From Gymnopus androsaceus JB14 (Eukaryota > Basidiomycota > Agaricomycetes > Agaricales > Omphalotaceae), in contig ML769599.1 in assembly GCA_009733575.1 (NCBI GenBank), positions 55,592 through 119,591 on the forward strand: a stretch of 64,000 bases of DNA, given 5' to 3'. A program made the translations under genes and the position numbers. Under the pieces are notes generated by a model. The model had not been told where the DNA came from. It worked only from the letters and a program-made list of their open reading frames with translations, and did not search any database. Of the stretch, positions 44,559 to 55,895 are shown one piece after another (the first letter of the stretch is position 1; each line of letters begins with the position of its first letter).

Positions 44559-46155
44559 TCAACTCGAAGCCTCAAGAGGAATATTCTCCACTGACACGGG
44601 GAACCCATGACCACCATCGTCCACCTCAACTTCTTCGTCAGCGTCTGCATCGGCGTCTCCGTTCATAAGGAACAGAGGATCCACGACTTCAGCCAAAGCC
44701 TCTTCTCGCTCCTCCTCCTCCTCCTGACTCATAGGAACATGTGTCACCTTGATCACATCCCATTTGTCCTCGTACTGTTCATAGGCCTGCAACAGTAATA
44801 TATAAGTACCACTCAATGATGATATGAGAATTGATACCAACGTTGGCCCGTTTTTTCTTCAGTAGCATCTTACGTTCAATGTTCTTGTAATACGCGCCCT
44901 TTGACCTAGTCGCTGGTTTCCGGTCTTCGTCGTCATTGAACACATCATCAAAGGTCGATGATGGTCCACCGTTCTCCAGTACGAGAAGAAATTCGTTTGG
45001 TACCTCTTGTTCTACCTTGACAGTCTCATAGTCGCGGATGAATTTGAAGACCGTTGGCTAGGTGAAAGGACGTTTAGGCAGTAATATGATAACAAGGATG
45101 AAGATGTATACCTCTTCATTATCAGGAACTTCATACGGTTGAAGAGAGCTACGTGTTGCCTTGAACTTGAGTGCGCCCTCGTCTTGTTCTGTGAGGTAGT
45201 AGGCAAGGAACGAGTCGTGGTCTGATTTCATAGGTCGTAGAATCGCGCAATCCAGTCTTGGATCTTCGACCTAAAAGATGGATCAGGCTCTTGACTATGA
45301 GCTCGAAAAAGCAAAGAAGAAGTACGGACATCACCAGCTCTCTCTCCGGGTCGTTCAGCAAAGCGGAACAAATCGTACTGATTTGCCCAAATCTCACTGT
45401 CTGGTAATATCTCATACGATTCGACGGCGGTAACGTTTGGTTTGTTGGGATGGCGGAGTCCTTCGAGTGAGAAGTTGTCGTTACATGCAGCAAACGATGC
45501 TTCAATATCACGAAGTTGTGCTTCTCTTGAAACGTCGATTGGTGGAAGGGCAACATGTTTTCTATAATTCTGTGTGTTGATATCTTGTTCAAAAGGACCC
45601 AGGAAAGGCACGTACGTTTCAAGAGCAGACCGCTGTGCTCGATCACTTGTGTATTCTGTTTTCCGGAGCCATGCAACCTGTCCCAATGCAGGACCAGCTG
45701 AAGGTGTGCTTGTTCCGGACCCATTTATGTATGCAGTATCATACGCTAGGAATTCATCCTTTGGGTCAAGCTTGGGTAGGTTATCAGGGTCTGGATTTAA
45801 TGCTATAGAAAACGAAAAAGCTCAGTATTATTCAGCTTGTAAAAACAATGCCACGAACCTGAATCGTCTGCGTTTTCCTCCCAAAGTGATTCCCATTTCC
45901 CTAGATCCAGCGGCATTCCACACTCAGCGTCTACTATCATCGGTAAAGGTGTATTGTTTGCAATTCCGTCGAGAAATTCAGGTCGAGCATAGCGCATGGG
46001 ATTCGTGGGCACATCGAGAAGTTTCGGGGGACATGGCGGCGCAGGTAAAGGGTTTAGATATCGGACGCGAACCAAAAGGTCCAGTTTACTGCAATAAACG
46101 AATCAGAAATATATTCCGTAGAAAAAAAATATGAATACCTTTTCTTTAAGCTCAT
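44559..46155 (-). CDS. PAF1: PAF1 complex subunit Paf1
   Basis: Core subunit of the RNA polymerase II-associated PAF1 complex, which works in elongation and co-transcriptional histone modification. The first exon starts at 46155 (MSLKKK) and the next reads VRVRYLNPLPAPPCPPKLLD and PTNPMRYARPEFLDGIANNT, then VDAECGMPLDLGKWESLWEE, all strongly characteristic of Paf1. Further exons contain VAWLRKTEYTSDRAQRS (the conserved WLRRTEY motif), FEQDINTQNYRKHVALPPID and ESYEILPDSEIWANQYDLFR. The last exon holds YEQYEDKWDVIKVTHVPMSQ, and the tail is acidic (EEEEEREEALAEV, DADADEEVEVDDGG), ending PLEASS. This order and length fit the family. Divergent from TRM82 with only 58 bp between ATGs. Confidence 0.88.
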
Positions 46156-46213
46156 AACGCGCTAGATGATGATCGGAGCAAGAGAAAACCTGAGAGGTTT
46201 TTTGGCGCCGGCA
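46156..46213. promoter_or_regulatory. Very short bidirectional promoter, PAF1 / TRM82
   Basis: The two divergent start codons are 58 bp apart, so transcription start sites must be extremely close or overlapping. It contains TGATGATCGGAGCAAGAGA and GGCGCCGGC. No TATA box. Confidence 0.5.
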
Positions 46214-48329
46214 ATGGAATCTGTGCGTCTTCCCTACTCTCAACTCGAAATTCAATCGAGCATTCCAGTCATCGCCGGTATCTGGGTTCCACCTTCAGCT
46301 TTTGGATAAATCGCAAGTCCAATTTATATTACAGGCTATCTAGACACTATCTGACTGTTATCTTTCCAGAACTGGAGAAATAATCGCTTCAACACTCAAT
46401 TCACCTGAAAATGTTCAGGAATCTCTGAAAAAATCGGGTCCAATCCGATGTGCAGTTTTGGATAATTCCAACACTCATCTAGCCACTTTGGCCGACGATA
46501 AAAGGCTCAAGGTGTGGAAACTTGACGGCCTTGAACTTTTGCATGAAAGGTTCGTCTCATCCATTGATTCCCCAGAACTTTGTTGAAAGAATATCTTAGA
46601 GAGCTACCGAAAAGACCAACAAGTGCAGTCTTCACAGTCGATGGCCAGACTATCGTTGTCGCAGACAAATTTGGCGACGTCTTTAGGTGCGTGCAGTTGT
46701 AAATTGTTCTGGCCATTTATTAACGCGTCAAACAGCTATCCGTTACATCCCCCGCCTGCTGACTCGGCCGCTGCTCCCGAATCCGATGGATCCAAGCTAA
46801 CTGCATTGCATGTATCAGAAGGTGCCGCTCCTGTTGAAGACAGCTCTACCAACACTGCTTTAGAAACAGTAGAACCAGAGCCCTCCGCAGAACCCTCTAA
46901 GAAAAAGCGAAAGTCCAAAAAGCAGAAACGTCACGAAAACCCTCCTACTCCCCGGAACTCTCTTGCATCCCATGTACCTACTTCCAACGGGACTCTTGTT
47001 CTGGGACACACGTCTCTACTCACATCCTTCCTTCTCACTCCGGATGGCAAGTATATCGTCACCGCCGATCGGGACGAGCACATTCGTGTTAGCTGGTTTC
47101 CTCAAGGATTCTGTATCGAGTCATTCTGTTTAGGACATACACAGTGGGTCGAATCCAGCGCCTAGATTCAAGATTAATAACACATTCTTCCGAGTAGATT
47201 CGTCTCCGCCATACATATACCGTCCGCTCATCCAGACGCTCTTATTTCCGGCGGAGGTGACGCGGAGCTGAAAATATGGGACTGGTTTTCAGGAAAGCAC
47301 AAATTCGATATCCTGATTCTAGATTCCGTCAAACCATATATCAAGGTCAAGCCCAAGCCTTACAAACGATTTGCATCTGCAGACCCAACAGAACGACAAA
47401 GCAGCCAAATAGAGGAGATCAATGAAACAGAAGCTGTCGAATCCGCACGGCCTGAAAGCGAAGAGCAGCTTGCTGTTCAAAAAATCAGGACGCTCTCCGA
47501 ATTCATCCTGTTCACTGTTACTGGGTGAGTGGTATATCTTAATCTCCTTTGCTTTCCAGCTGACGCATGGTAATTACTAGTGGAACGGCTCTTTTTGCCG
47601 TCGCTTATCCAGACGGAAAGTCCTCCGCGCAACCCTCTGTCCACGCGTTAGACTTTGGCAAACCTGTTCTGGATTTTACCGTTGACCTCGACGACCTAAT
47701 CTGGGTGAGCATAGATTTCAACTGGTCCACAGAAGGGAATGTTGTACCGGAAGGAAAGGCAATACAAGTGGCAAAGCTTTCTGTAGATGGACAGGTAACG
47801 ACGACTCGTTTTCTACACGAATATCTCTCTGATGTGTCGAGTACTTTAGCTTGCTAATGTTTCTTCGACTTCCTCGCCTGTTTTGGACGCACTCAACGAG
47901 AAGTGTCTAGTCGAAGGTAGGTTTCTATTTATCTTGACTGTATCTCACACATTAACGAAAAAAATAGGATCAACAGAACAGCTTGCATCGCTCAACTTTT
48001 ATTCTGCTCTCACCTCCCTCCCCAAGAACACAGGTGAATTCGACGCCGAGGAAGAAGAATCAGGCAACGCAACAGGTACTGGTATTCCTAAAAATATCAA
48101 GACCAACACGCGGAAGCAGCCACAGGGTCCGGGAGGTGGAAAGAAGGAGCAGGGGAAGTTGCGGACTCAGAAAGCGGTAGCGGAAAAGCTCGGAGGTCAG
48201 AAGAATGTGGATAAGGGTAGTGCTGTGGTCACGAAAGAAGAGGACGAGGAAGAGCCAAATCCGAAACGCTTAAAGTCGGAGGATCCAGCTACTCATGAAG
48301 ATGTGGACGTTCAGATGCTTGACCGTTGA
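46214..48329 (+). CDS. TRM82: tRNA (guanine-N7) methyltransferase non-catalytic subunit TRM82 / WDR4
   Basis: WD40 partner of Trm8 that makes m7G46 in tRNA. Exon 1 begins at 46214 (MESVRLPYSQLEIQSSIPVI). WD-repeat segments follow: THLATLADDKRLKVWKLDGL, LPKRPTSAVFTVDGQTIVVA with DKFGDVFSYPL, LGHTSLLTSFLLTPDGKYIV with TADRDEHIRVSWFPQGFCIE, and HPDALISGGGDAELKIWDWF. TADRDEKIRVS-like and SGGGD motifs are hallmarks of TRM82. Between repeats lies an inserted linker with a basic nuclear-type patch (KKKRKSKKQKR). The C-terminus after a further repeat (LDFTVDLDDLIWVSIDFNW) is low complexity, rich in Gly, Lys and Glu, with a second basic patch (NPKRLKSED) and ends VQMLDR at 48329. Several introns of about 50-60 bp; no clear frame break. 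Confidence 0.85.
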
Positions 48330-49151
48330 TGTTAAGAGGTTAGTCGACTACCAGTCTACTGCACTAGCTGGGCGGTCCATTGATACAAAATGTTTTTAAA
48401 AAGTATGCATGTACATGCCTGTAGAGACGACTCAGTTGATATATCAACCCAGCTTTGACACCACTGTTGGTTGTCTCAGGCGTCTGAGGGATCCATGCCA
48501 TATTCGTGGGTCTTATCCTCTCTAGTCTGCATGAACAGTCCAAGCTCACGACCGGTTGCTTTCTTCTCCGTCCCTCAATTGGAGAAGATCGCTCAGGTGC
48601 GAAGCCTTCTGAGCAATACCGACTCTCTTAATCACTTCGCATACCTAATATCTGTAGAACTGACTTTGGCCTGAAGAACGCTGTTTTAATTGTACACAGC
48701 TCACAGAGAACGCTTAGCACTTCTCGCCGATCGTATTACTTAGCTCCTGAGCTCCTAGCATTGGATGACCGTTCTTTTTAATCATCATCATCACTTAGCT
48801 TGACCAATCCCTCTAATAGGCAGTCCGAAATGAGAAACCTAATGAGGTTCTTTACATTCGTCGTCAACCTCTTAGAGGGGACTGGTTTAGGCCTAATCAT
48901 CACTCACTCGTTGTTCAAATTTTGGTCACTTTTACACAAAGATATCAAGAATCAGTACTGTATGAGAAGTTTACGATTTTCAGCTTTGGCCGGGTGGGAA
49001 AGGGAAAGAACGTTGTTTCCTCTCGATTTTATGTAAGATCCCATTTACAGCTCTCCTCCGTCCTACATCAACGTTGCATCAACATCAGCACAGTAAGTAC
49101 TTATTCGTATGTAAAAAAAATGCGATTCTGGTTCATCTTTGATTTTCAATC
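48330..49151. other. Intergenic region between convergent genes
   Basis: No gene supported. Around 48836 the core AACCTAATGAGGTTC repeats the palindrome found upstream of the pheromone gene, and near 48812 CCCTCTAATAGGCAGTCC resembles CCCTCTTAGGCAGTTC at about 22475. Small open frames here carry no motif. Confidence 0.4.
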
Positions 49152-49933
49152 CTATAGGTCCATGAGTATCGACGGCATGTGAATTATTTGCCTAAACTGG
49201 GTCTCGTTTTGAGGCATTTCCTGTTCAATATCCCATACTTCAGTAAAGACAGAAACCTTGAAAGTTGCAAGGAACTTACCGCGCCCTTCCTCGCGGCGAG
49301 ATCTGCTGCTTGGTTCTGTTCCCTCGGGATAAGGCAAAACTGAACCTGCGTCCCCTGTTTCTCATAGTCCTCAACGTACTCCAACAACATCAACCACAAA
49401 TCCTTGTTTGCGACAGGATGACCTCGAGAATTACGCCAACCATTTTGCTTCCAATTGAATATATATTCAGAGATGCCCCGCACGACGTATTCTGAGTCTG
49501 TCGCGATGACCACACGTTTGAATCCTTCTCCTTTCCAGTGGCGCAGTTTCAGCGCGACGCAGGGTGCGCGGAGCTCAGCGCGGTTAGAAGTGATGGGTTT
49601 GCCTGGAATACGCTCGAGGGCGAAAGAAAGGTGGTGGCCAGGAAACAAGATGATGCCACATCCTGCACGAACACCAAGCTGACCGTTATTGGGTGCTGCC
49701 CCATCCGTATACATCAGAACAGAACGGATTCCGCCTTGTTCACTAATCCAACGAGTATCTGGCACACAACCGGGCCATTCATTGGTTTTAGCAGTGAAAG
49801 ACGCAGAGCCTGGCGTAAAACGACGGTTGATGGTGGTGGTCATCTTCCAGTTTGCAATAGGTTCCGAAACCCCTGTGTGAGTACGTGTGTGCAGGAGACG
49901 TGCTTCGAATGCGACGGGGTAAAACTCTCGCAT
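49152..49933 (-). CDS. RNase H family protein
   Basis: Ribonuclease H1-type fold that cuts RNA in RNA:DNA hybrids. From 49933 the frame reads a variable N-terminus, then GGIRSVLMYTDGAAPNNGQL (first catalytic Asp in YTDGA), GCGIILFPGHHLSFALERIP, SNRAELRAPCVALKLRHWKG (catalytic Glu), VVIATDSEYVVRGISEYIFN (second Asp), a basic loop (WKQNGWRNSRGHPVANKDLW), and CLIPREQNQAADLAARKGA (final Asp). The main exon ends at a GTAAGT donor near 49275; a last exon gives QIIHMPSILMDL to the stop at 49152. The catalytic D-E-D-D set is visible. No N-terminal hybrid-binding domain was seen, though an upstream exon is possible. Similar RNase H genes are common and often multicopy in agaricomycetes; a retroelement origin cannot be excluded. 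Confidence 0.75.
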
Positions 49934-50306
49934 TTCGCTCAGTACGCAAGTAAGAACTGGGGAAAAACAAGTATATTTTCTAGCTAAACGAACGCCGGGT
50001 GTAAATACCAGAGCGTCGAGCTTCTGACACCCGGCGTATAAGAGTCAAGTAGGAGACCGAGACTCGGTAGTCAATAAGTAAGTTCGGGGTTTATGTACAA
50101 TGTAAGTAAATGTAAGTAAATGTCCGTTTCATCAAGTCCGAAGGACATTCGACAGGACGGTAAAACGAAATGAACATCGAAGTCCATGTCTACATTATTG
50201 TCTAGCCGTACATACGCGTGTATAACCAAAGCGAATGAAAAAAGACCTATAATCCCATACAACATGTACCATTCCACTTGCTTTTTAAGAGTCATACTTC
50301 AATCAC
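49934..50306. other. Intergenic spacer
   Basis: Upstream DNA of the RNase H gene. The direct duplication GTAAGTAAAT near 50102-50122 is the only local repeat seen. Confidence 0.35.
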
Positions 50307-50849
50307 TTACATATACCAGTGAGGCAGAGGCTTATTTTCATCTCGTTTCCCCGACAGCACTTGATCCACTCCCCAACGTGAATCATTCGATGTATCATTA
50401 ACACCGCTGGCGTTACTGCCTCTCCGATTGAACTTGTTCCTCCGCCCATACAATACATGTGGATATTTCGATTGCGGAGGCAACGGAGGTGAGCCTAGGT
50501 GAGCGAAGGGAGGGATTACTGGAATAACGAGGAAGTCAGCACTATGATATATACAGAGCGCAGCGATAAAAAATACACCCACTTGGCAACTAACGTAGTA
50601 GGCCAGCCTCGCAACTAGTTAAGTCCTCGGGAATAACGGATCTCCTGGTGCTCGATCCCCAACAAGATCGTAGCCACCTCCCTCAGAGTCATAACCACTG
50701 GCGCTTCCTCCTCTGCTTCCTCCTGCGAGAGTAGTCGCTTGCCCTACGGCAATAACTGCATTTTGACACAATTGTCGATTGTTGAACTGGATGCACTCTG
50801 GAAGGATCATGTCCTGGGTGTGGAGAAGGAGAGTCCATTGTGCATACAA
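50307..50849 (-). CDS. Uncertain small gene, two coding-like frames
   Basis: Two minus-strand frames look coding by composition. The upstream one (50849-50619) reads MILPECIQFNNRQLCQNAVI, then a glycine/serine-rich SRGGSASGYDSEGGGYD and ends DPLFPRT. The downstream one (50582-50307) has a hydrophobic start (VGVFFIAALCIYHSADFLVI) and continues PPFAHLGSPPLPPQSKYPHV and RRNKFNRRGSNASG. A GTTAGT donor near 50597 and a CAG acceptor near 50520 suggest an intron, but a stop between the frames prevents a single clean model. No family recognised. Could be one interrupted gene or two fragments. Confidence 0.25.
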
Positions 50850-51175
50850 GTCCAGATCCAGTAGCCTAGTTTTACAAATTTTTTTTTCTTCTTTGAGGTG
50901 TACAGTGACCAGACCATTTTACATTCACCAAACAAGTCTCTATGACCCTTATCAAAGTAAGGTAGCCATACCTGTTGGAGGTCAAATCTCTTGAAAGACA
51001 AGAATGGAAACAAATAACCCTCAGAGTCAAGCGTAGATGAGAGTCAATAGCTGAATTGAATACCTAAAAGACAAGAACAGAAACAAATAACTAATGATGT
51101 GTAAGTAAGTCAATAGGTATGAAATAAATAAAGAACATATCCCTCAGAGTTGAACATAGATGAGAGTCAACAGCT

Positions 51176-51194
51176 GGGGGGGGGGGGGGGGGGG
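51176..51194. repeat. Homopolymer of 19 G
   Basis: Nineteen consecutive G on the plus strand, 13 bp before the first inverted-repeat element. Exact length is unreliable in most sequencing. Confidence 0.8.
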
Positions 51195-51207
51195 AATGTG
51201 GGAATGA

Positions 51208-51381
51208 CATCAGCAAACCTGTATTTTCGCTGGAGAAATCCATTCATTTGGGACCTCTCTGGAGCAAGGTACCCATTCCAGAGACCTCTGGAGATCTCTG
51301 GAGAAAATCAACAGTTTTTTGACAGCTGTCAAGCTCCAGAGATCTCTGGAGACCTCCAGCGAAGATACAGGTTTGCTGATG
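51208..51381. mobile_element. MITE-like element, copy 1
   Basis: 174 bp bounded by inverted ends: CATCAGCAAACCTGTATTTT at left, and the reverse complement of that (CAGGTTTGCTGATG) at right; the next bases CGCTGGAG/CTCCAGCG extend the match to about 28 bp with one or two mismatches. The interior is rich in CTGGAGATCTCTGGAG-type palindromes and TTTTTTGACAGCTGTCAA. The flanks read ATGA on both sides. Non-coding. It shares ends and interior with copies at 57068 and 62569. Confidence 0.7.
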
Positions 51382-51855
51382 ATGAAGTCTACAACTACGC
51401 AGCCACATGAATACTAAGACTAGACCAAAAAAAGGAATGCAACAGAAGGGCAATAATAAGTACCGCCCAACAGTTACTATGGAGATATGAAAATCCGGCA
51501 CTGAGCCATTGCGACACTAGTACTCTACCCATGAATCGCAAGTCGGATCAGATCACAATTTGTGCCCCACTTGAAGATTAGTGAAGATCAAGTCTCGCTG
51601 TACACAAGAACCCTTTTTGTATGATAATATTGCTCAATTTTACTCCCAACTTTGTAAGGTGCACAGATAATTTTTGAAAAAAAAAACTCTGTTCCATGCT
51701 TATAAGTCATATGTTCTGTTACCCATATATACAGCTCTAACAGGCAAAAGCAGGATAGCAAATTAAAGTCCCATAAAATCCAAGATGGTACCATCCTGTC
51801 TACCATGCATGTACAGCTACAGTGGCATGCCCTAGGCCTAAAAAGCTTGCTTTTT

Positions 51856-53213
51856 TTAGCTGGCATTTGGTACTGAATTAATTTTCAGGGAGGAGATATC
51901 TTCCAAATGAACACTGTGCTCATAGGTGTTTCCTGTTTGAATCAGGATGACAAGAGCAACTGGATTTAGGGCCTATAGATCAAAAGAAACAGATAATAAT
52001 GATACTTGGTATTAGAGAGAATAGAGTGAGACAGTAGACTTACAGCACTATATGTATATAATCCACTAATAAAGTATTTGGCATAAGCAATAGGGGCAAA
52101 GTTGGCTGCATGAATGTCCAGTGCACTAAAGATAATGGCAGTTGCCTTTTCATTAGATATCAATTAAGTCATAAATTTGGTGTTCCCTAGAACTTGGAGA
52201 AAATCACAGACCTGTACCATACCAAAAATTACACCAGACTCAACCATAAGTAGAAGGATTGCTTCTACTTGTGTTTTTTTGTTGCGCAATATTGCTTGGG
52301 TTGATTGATGATGTGTCCTAACACATAGGGAATAAGTATCTTGAAGTGAATGAGGTGTGCAATACTCACCATGTCCGATGAGCTATCAGAAGTGTTGCCA
52401 CAATATTTACTGTCAAATTGAGCGCAGCACTGATCCAATCCAAGGGCAAACTATTCCCCAAGTTCAAGTTGATAGATGATTCAGTATCAACAATAGCATC
52501 AGCAATGCTGATGCCTAAACGGTCTCTAATGTCAGTATATATGTCAGGGACATAAGGCAAAAGAGACCACCAATGTCTGCCAGCAGCATGATCAACAGTG
52601 TCCAATTAATCAGCCTATTTTCTGCCCATAGTGCCCAAGCTCTCCAAACAATCGCTGTATCAGCAATTAAAAACTGTTTGTGAGATAAAATATCAGTTCC
52701 ATGCCCAAAATAAAGTATTTATGCACAATTCACAATAGAATTCTGAAGCCAGATTTGTAAAATGCCTGCTACAATGCTTTTCAAGCTGGCAGCCATTTCC
52801 TGTACAATCAGACCCCCTGGAAGTGACTCCACCAAGCCAAACTTGACAAGGAATAAACCAGCTGCAATGTCTGTACAAGTTAAAAGAGCTGTCATCACAA
52901 ATCCGACCACAATGAGTACAATCAATGATTTGTGTGCCCGTCCATTATTTTCCTTTTGCCTACAGTGTGGTTGGAGATGTGTAGGTGTTAGTAAAACAGA
53001 ATATGGAATATGGCAATAAGCGCACAACATGATATGTATGCTAATGATGAAAGCCAGCATATAGACCCCTGGTAAAAACCTGTGAAATAAGTGTCCCCCT
53101 AGCACCTTCATAGATATTGCTTACCAAAGAGTCCAGCTGCAAATATCAGAGCAGACATACTTTTGAATAATTCAGTCCCAATGAATGCAATTTCTTCTGA
53201 CTCTTCTGGTGTC
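51856..53213 (-). CDS. Seven-TM-like membrane protein of an expanded agaricomycete family
   Basis: Minus-strand exons starting at 53213: MTPEESEEIAFIGTELFKSM and ALIFAAGLFG, then VYMLAFIISIHIML, KSLIVLIVVGFVMTALLTCT, a further exon with FLIADTAIVWRAWALWAENR and INWTLLIMLLAGIGGLF, then LPLDWISAALNLTVNIVATL with LIAHRTW, QSTQAILRNKKTQVEAILLL then MVESGVIFGMVQ, LDIHAANFAPIAYAKYFISG, and a last exon ALNPVALVILIQTG to the stop at 51856. The DAxxVWRAWxLW, LNxTVNIxATxLIAxRTW and VESGxIF motifs recur in a large family of agaricomycete proteins of unknown role with seven membrane segments. It is not STE3-like. The frame around 52530-52570 is hard to resolve (intron or indel). AT-rich, codon use unlike the housekeeping genes. 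Confidence 0.6.
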
Positions 53214-54724
53214 ATAGTAGATGTTGTGCCAAGTAATATAATGGGTATTACAACGAATTCTCCTTAATTTATACTGTTGCTTCATCATACTTATTCCCAA
53301 CAGCTAGACACTGAGTCCTCAACTCAACATGTGATACAATCACCACGATCTCTGTTGTTGTTGTTGTTGTTCAATTGTTTCATGATCTCTTGGCAGGTCT
53401 GGAGCATGAGCAAAAATCGGGCTTACATCTGATAGTACATGTTCAATTGAATGCAAAAAAATTATCCTGAATTGTTACACATTGATTCCATAGTGACTTG
53501 AACTGAGAGCCCATGCAAAATGTTGATAGGCTCTAGAGCATGCAGCCTGCAGAGATCAAGAGGTGTTCAAAAAATTAAGCGCCCATATGACCTTGGGGGG
53601 GTAGGGGGGTCTGAAGGGTCCTTAAAGTTGAAAAGTCTGAAGTTAATTTTTAGGTGGAATACATATCTAGAACAGTGTAAATCAAGTTAGTTTGCTATAA
53701 TTGAGCGTTTAGAACACTTGCAGTCAAATATCTGTGTCAAAAAAGCATTTCTAATGTTTGAGATGGTATTATGGTAAAGATTGCCCTCAACTACTTTGAG
53801 ATGACTGCTTCAAATGTACCGAATGACTTACAGATTTCAGCAGCTTCAGTATTGTGCTAAGTGTATTGAAAGAAACAATGCTAATTGGGAGAGAGAAATG
53901 GAAAGAAAGAGGTCTGTGATGGTGTTGTGAGTGCCGACACAGTAGCTACCAATGATTTGTAATGTATAGTGTGGGAAAATACTTCCCCATATAGGCAAAA
54001 GTAGGGGAGGGGGGGCTTTAAGCAACCTTAAAGCTGAAATACAAGGTCATGTATAGATTAAATTCTTTGAACACCTCTTGGCAGAGATGAAACGTGATGC
54101 TTTCTATGTCCAATACTATCTCACTGCTGTACTTAGTGAAATCAAACCTGCAAGCTGGCCGTAATTCAACAATGCGCTTGAAAAGGATCCGAACTGGAAC
54201 CCATAGGAATGTTACTTTGTTCTAAGTGTATTAGTGAGTTGAGGCTGTCCAACCGACAATGTATGGCTACACACATAAGTGATATGCTATGTACTTGACT
54301 TAATCAAGTTTCAACATTTCATGCAACCAGAAATGATACATTATCTTCGTCAGTCTGTCACCAGTGATGCTTTGCAAGAGTAGGCATTTCCAACATTGCT
54401 TATAAGCGCAAATCTCCTGCTTGCCAGCATCCAATACCTATGGCTTGAAGGCCAATCTCTTGAGTCTTGAGCAGGCATCCAAGTCCGTGTCTGGGCCACA
54501 GAGATAACTTTAGAATTCAATTGAATGCCTTCTCCCTCAGATGAGTTGAGTTCAATACCAAGCATCATCAGCCAGTGCTGACTTGCCCAGCTGTGGAACC
54601 GCAAATGGTATAGTAGGTAACCAGCTTTGGGAGGAAACCCTGATGAAGCTGGAGTTGAAATGGTGAGATAGGCTGAGGCAGTCCAAGGCTACTGAGATAT
54701 GAAGCTGACTGCTTGAAGATGCTG
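53214..54724. other. AT-rich intergenic DNA
   Basis: About 1.5 kb without a supported gene. It includes a TTGTTG microsatellite (about 53354-53372), poly-G/poly-purine patches (near 53595 and 54005), and long stretches of stop-rich sequence. An 84-residue minus-strand frame at 54350-54604 has no motif. Confidence 0.4.
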
Positions 54725-54979
54725 CATCAGCAAAACCTGTATTTTGGATATTTTTTTCCCACAGCATTGCTGAGATTTCCCAGCGCCTCCAGCACCGGCC
54801 AGAGCCTGCCAGCGCTTCCCGGAATAAATTTTAATAAAAAGTTGTACGAGTTACCTTTTTTATTTCCAAATAAGGCAATTTTTGGCCTGTTGGGAGCGCT
54901 GGCCTGACTAGGTGCTGAGTGCTGGAAATGCTGGCCGGCGCTTTCGGGCACTAGCTGCACAACACATGTTTTGGTGATG
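54725..54979. mobile_element. MITE-like element, copy 2 (variant interior)
   Basis: 255 bp with ends CATCAGCAAAACCTGTATTT and ACATGTTTTGGTGATG (reverse complement matches the left end at 14 of 16 positions). Both flanks carry TG. The interior differs from copy 1: GCCAGCGCTTCC, GGAGCGCTGGCC and GCTGGCCGGCGC make long GC-rich inverted stretches around an AT-rich centre. Confidence 0.55.
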
Positions 54980-55046
54980 TGGATGAGCCAAATTGGAGCT
55001 AGGAGCTAAGTATGTACAGAAACTACTAGAATGAGACTACATGTGA

Positions 55047-55547
55047 CTAGGGCAGGCTTGGCATAGACCCTACTCCAACGGGTGAAGGAGCAACTGGTAC
55101 ATCTGTAGGCAATTCAAGAGTAGAGATCTTTGAAGGAAACGGCAAAGGTGAGGCAAGACTGGGGACAAGTTTGCAGTACATTTTGATTATTGCAGCAGTC
55201 TGTCCGGGAGTTCCAGAGGTGAAGCCAAAAGCGGAGTTTAAGACCAAAAGTTGTTTGACAGCAGGAGTGTCTTTGGCTGGAGTTACGTAAGTGGGCACAG
55301 GAGGCCATCCTTGATGTAGGCAAAACGTAGTTGTGTAAATAAAATGTTGAAATAGTGCTGAGGTATAGCCCCTGTATATGTAAGGGAAAGGTGGAGAAGG
55401 GCGTTGAAATGTTTGTTTGATTTGTGCTGGATGAGATGGATATCTTGACAACAAACATTTGATCAAGATTCCATTCATCCTGGAGGTAAGTTGGGATTGG
55501 AATTGGCTCAGACTGACAGGAGAATCAGAGCTGGGAATGCCTCTCAA
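55047..55547 (-). CDS. Hypothetical 166-residue open frame
   Basis: Uninterrupted minus-strand frame starting MRGIPSSDSPVSLSQFQSQL with GWPPVPTYVTPAKDTPAVKQ and FTSGTPGQTAAIIKMYCKLV, ending VGVGSMPSLP. It is proline/serine-rich and has no known domain, signal peptide or intron. It lies in a repeat-rich zone and may be a non-coding open frame or an element fragment. Confidence 0.25.
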   Translation of the reverse strand: MRGIPSSDSPVSLSQFQSQLTSRMNGILIKCLLSRYPSHPAQIKQTFQRPSPPFPYIYRGYTSALFQHFIYTTTFCLHQGWPPVPTYVTPAKDTPAVKQLLVLNSAFGFTSGTPGQTAAIIKMYCKLVPSLASPLPFPSKISTLELPTDVPVAPSPVGVGSMPSLP

Positions 55548-55762
55548 TTACAAATTACAGCTCAATACTCATTTCTGTGGTGGATACCAGGAACACTGTA
55601 CTTATATAAGTTTCCATGACAAATCAAAAAATTATTGAAAACAGCCAAAATGTTCCAAAAACAAAAGTTTCCGGACTTGGGTAAATCTTATCAATAAACT
55701 TATCAATTGCAAACAATAGGTAAGTTTTGCCAAAGCTAGCAACATCTAGAACTTGCATGTGA

Positions 55763-55895
55763 GCTACAGAGCTCTATGTAGCTTGCGTAGTGCACATAAT
55801 TGGGTAGCTACCCCCCTTCTACTGTAGTGCACTGTAGAGATGTGATTTCTATGTAGATGTGCTACGCAAGCTATGCAAGCTATCGCAATTACACA
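55763..55895. repeat. Imperfect hairpin built on TAGCTTGCGTAG
   Basis: TAGCTTGCGTAG near 55784-55795 faces CTACGCAAGCTA near 55862-55873, and CTATGCAAGCTATCG follows. A related, diverged stretch (CTACACAAGCTACGCGAGC) occurs near 56548. This may be a second small inverted-repeat family. Confidence 0.45.

Noticed and set aside
45574..46134. 186-residue plus-strand open frame
   Set aside because: It lies antisense to the well-supported PAF1 exons and has no recognisable motif.
51856..53213. STE3-type pheromone receptor partnering the pheromone gene
   Set aside because: The visible motifs belong to a different expanded multi-TM family, and it lies about 30 kb away; no STE3 signature was seen.
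54350..54604. 84-residue minus-strand open frame before element copy 2
   Set aside because: No family features, and stop-rich surroundings.
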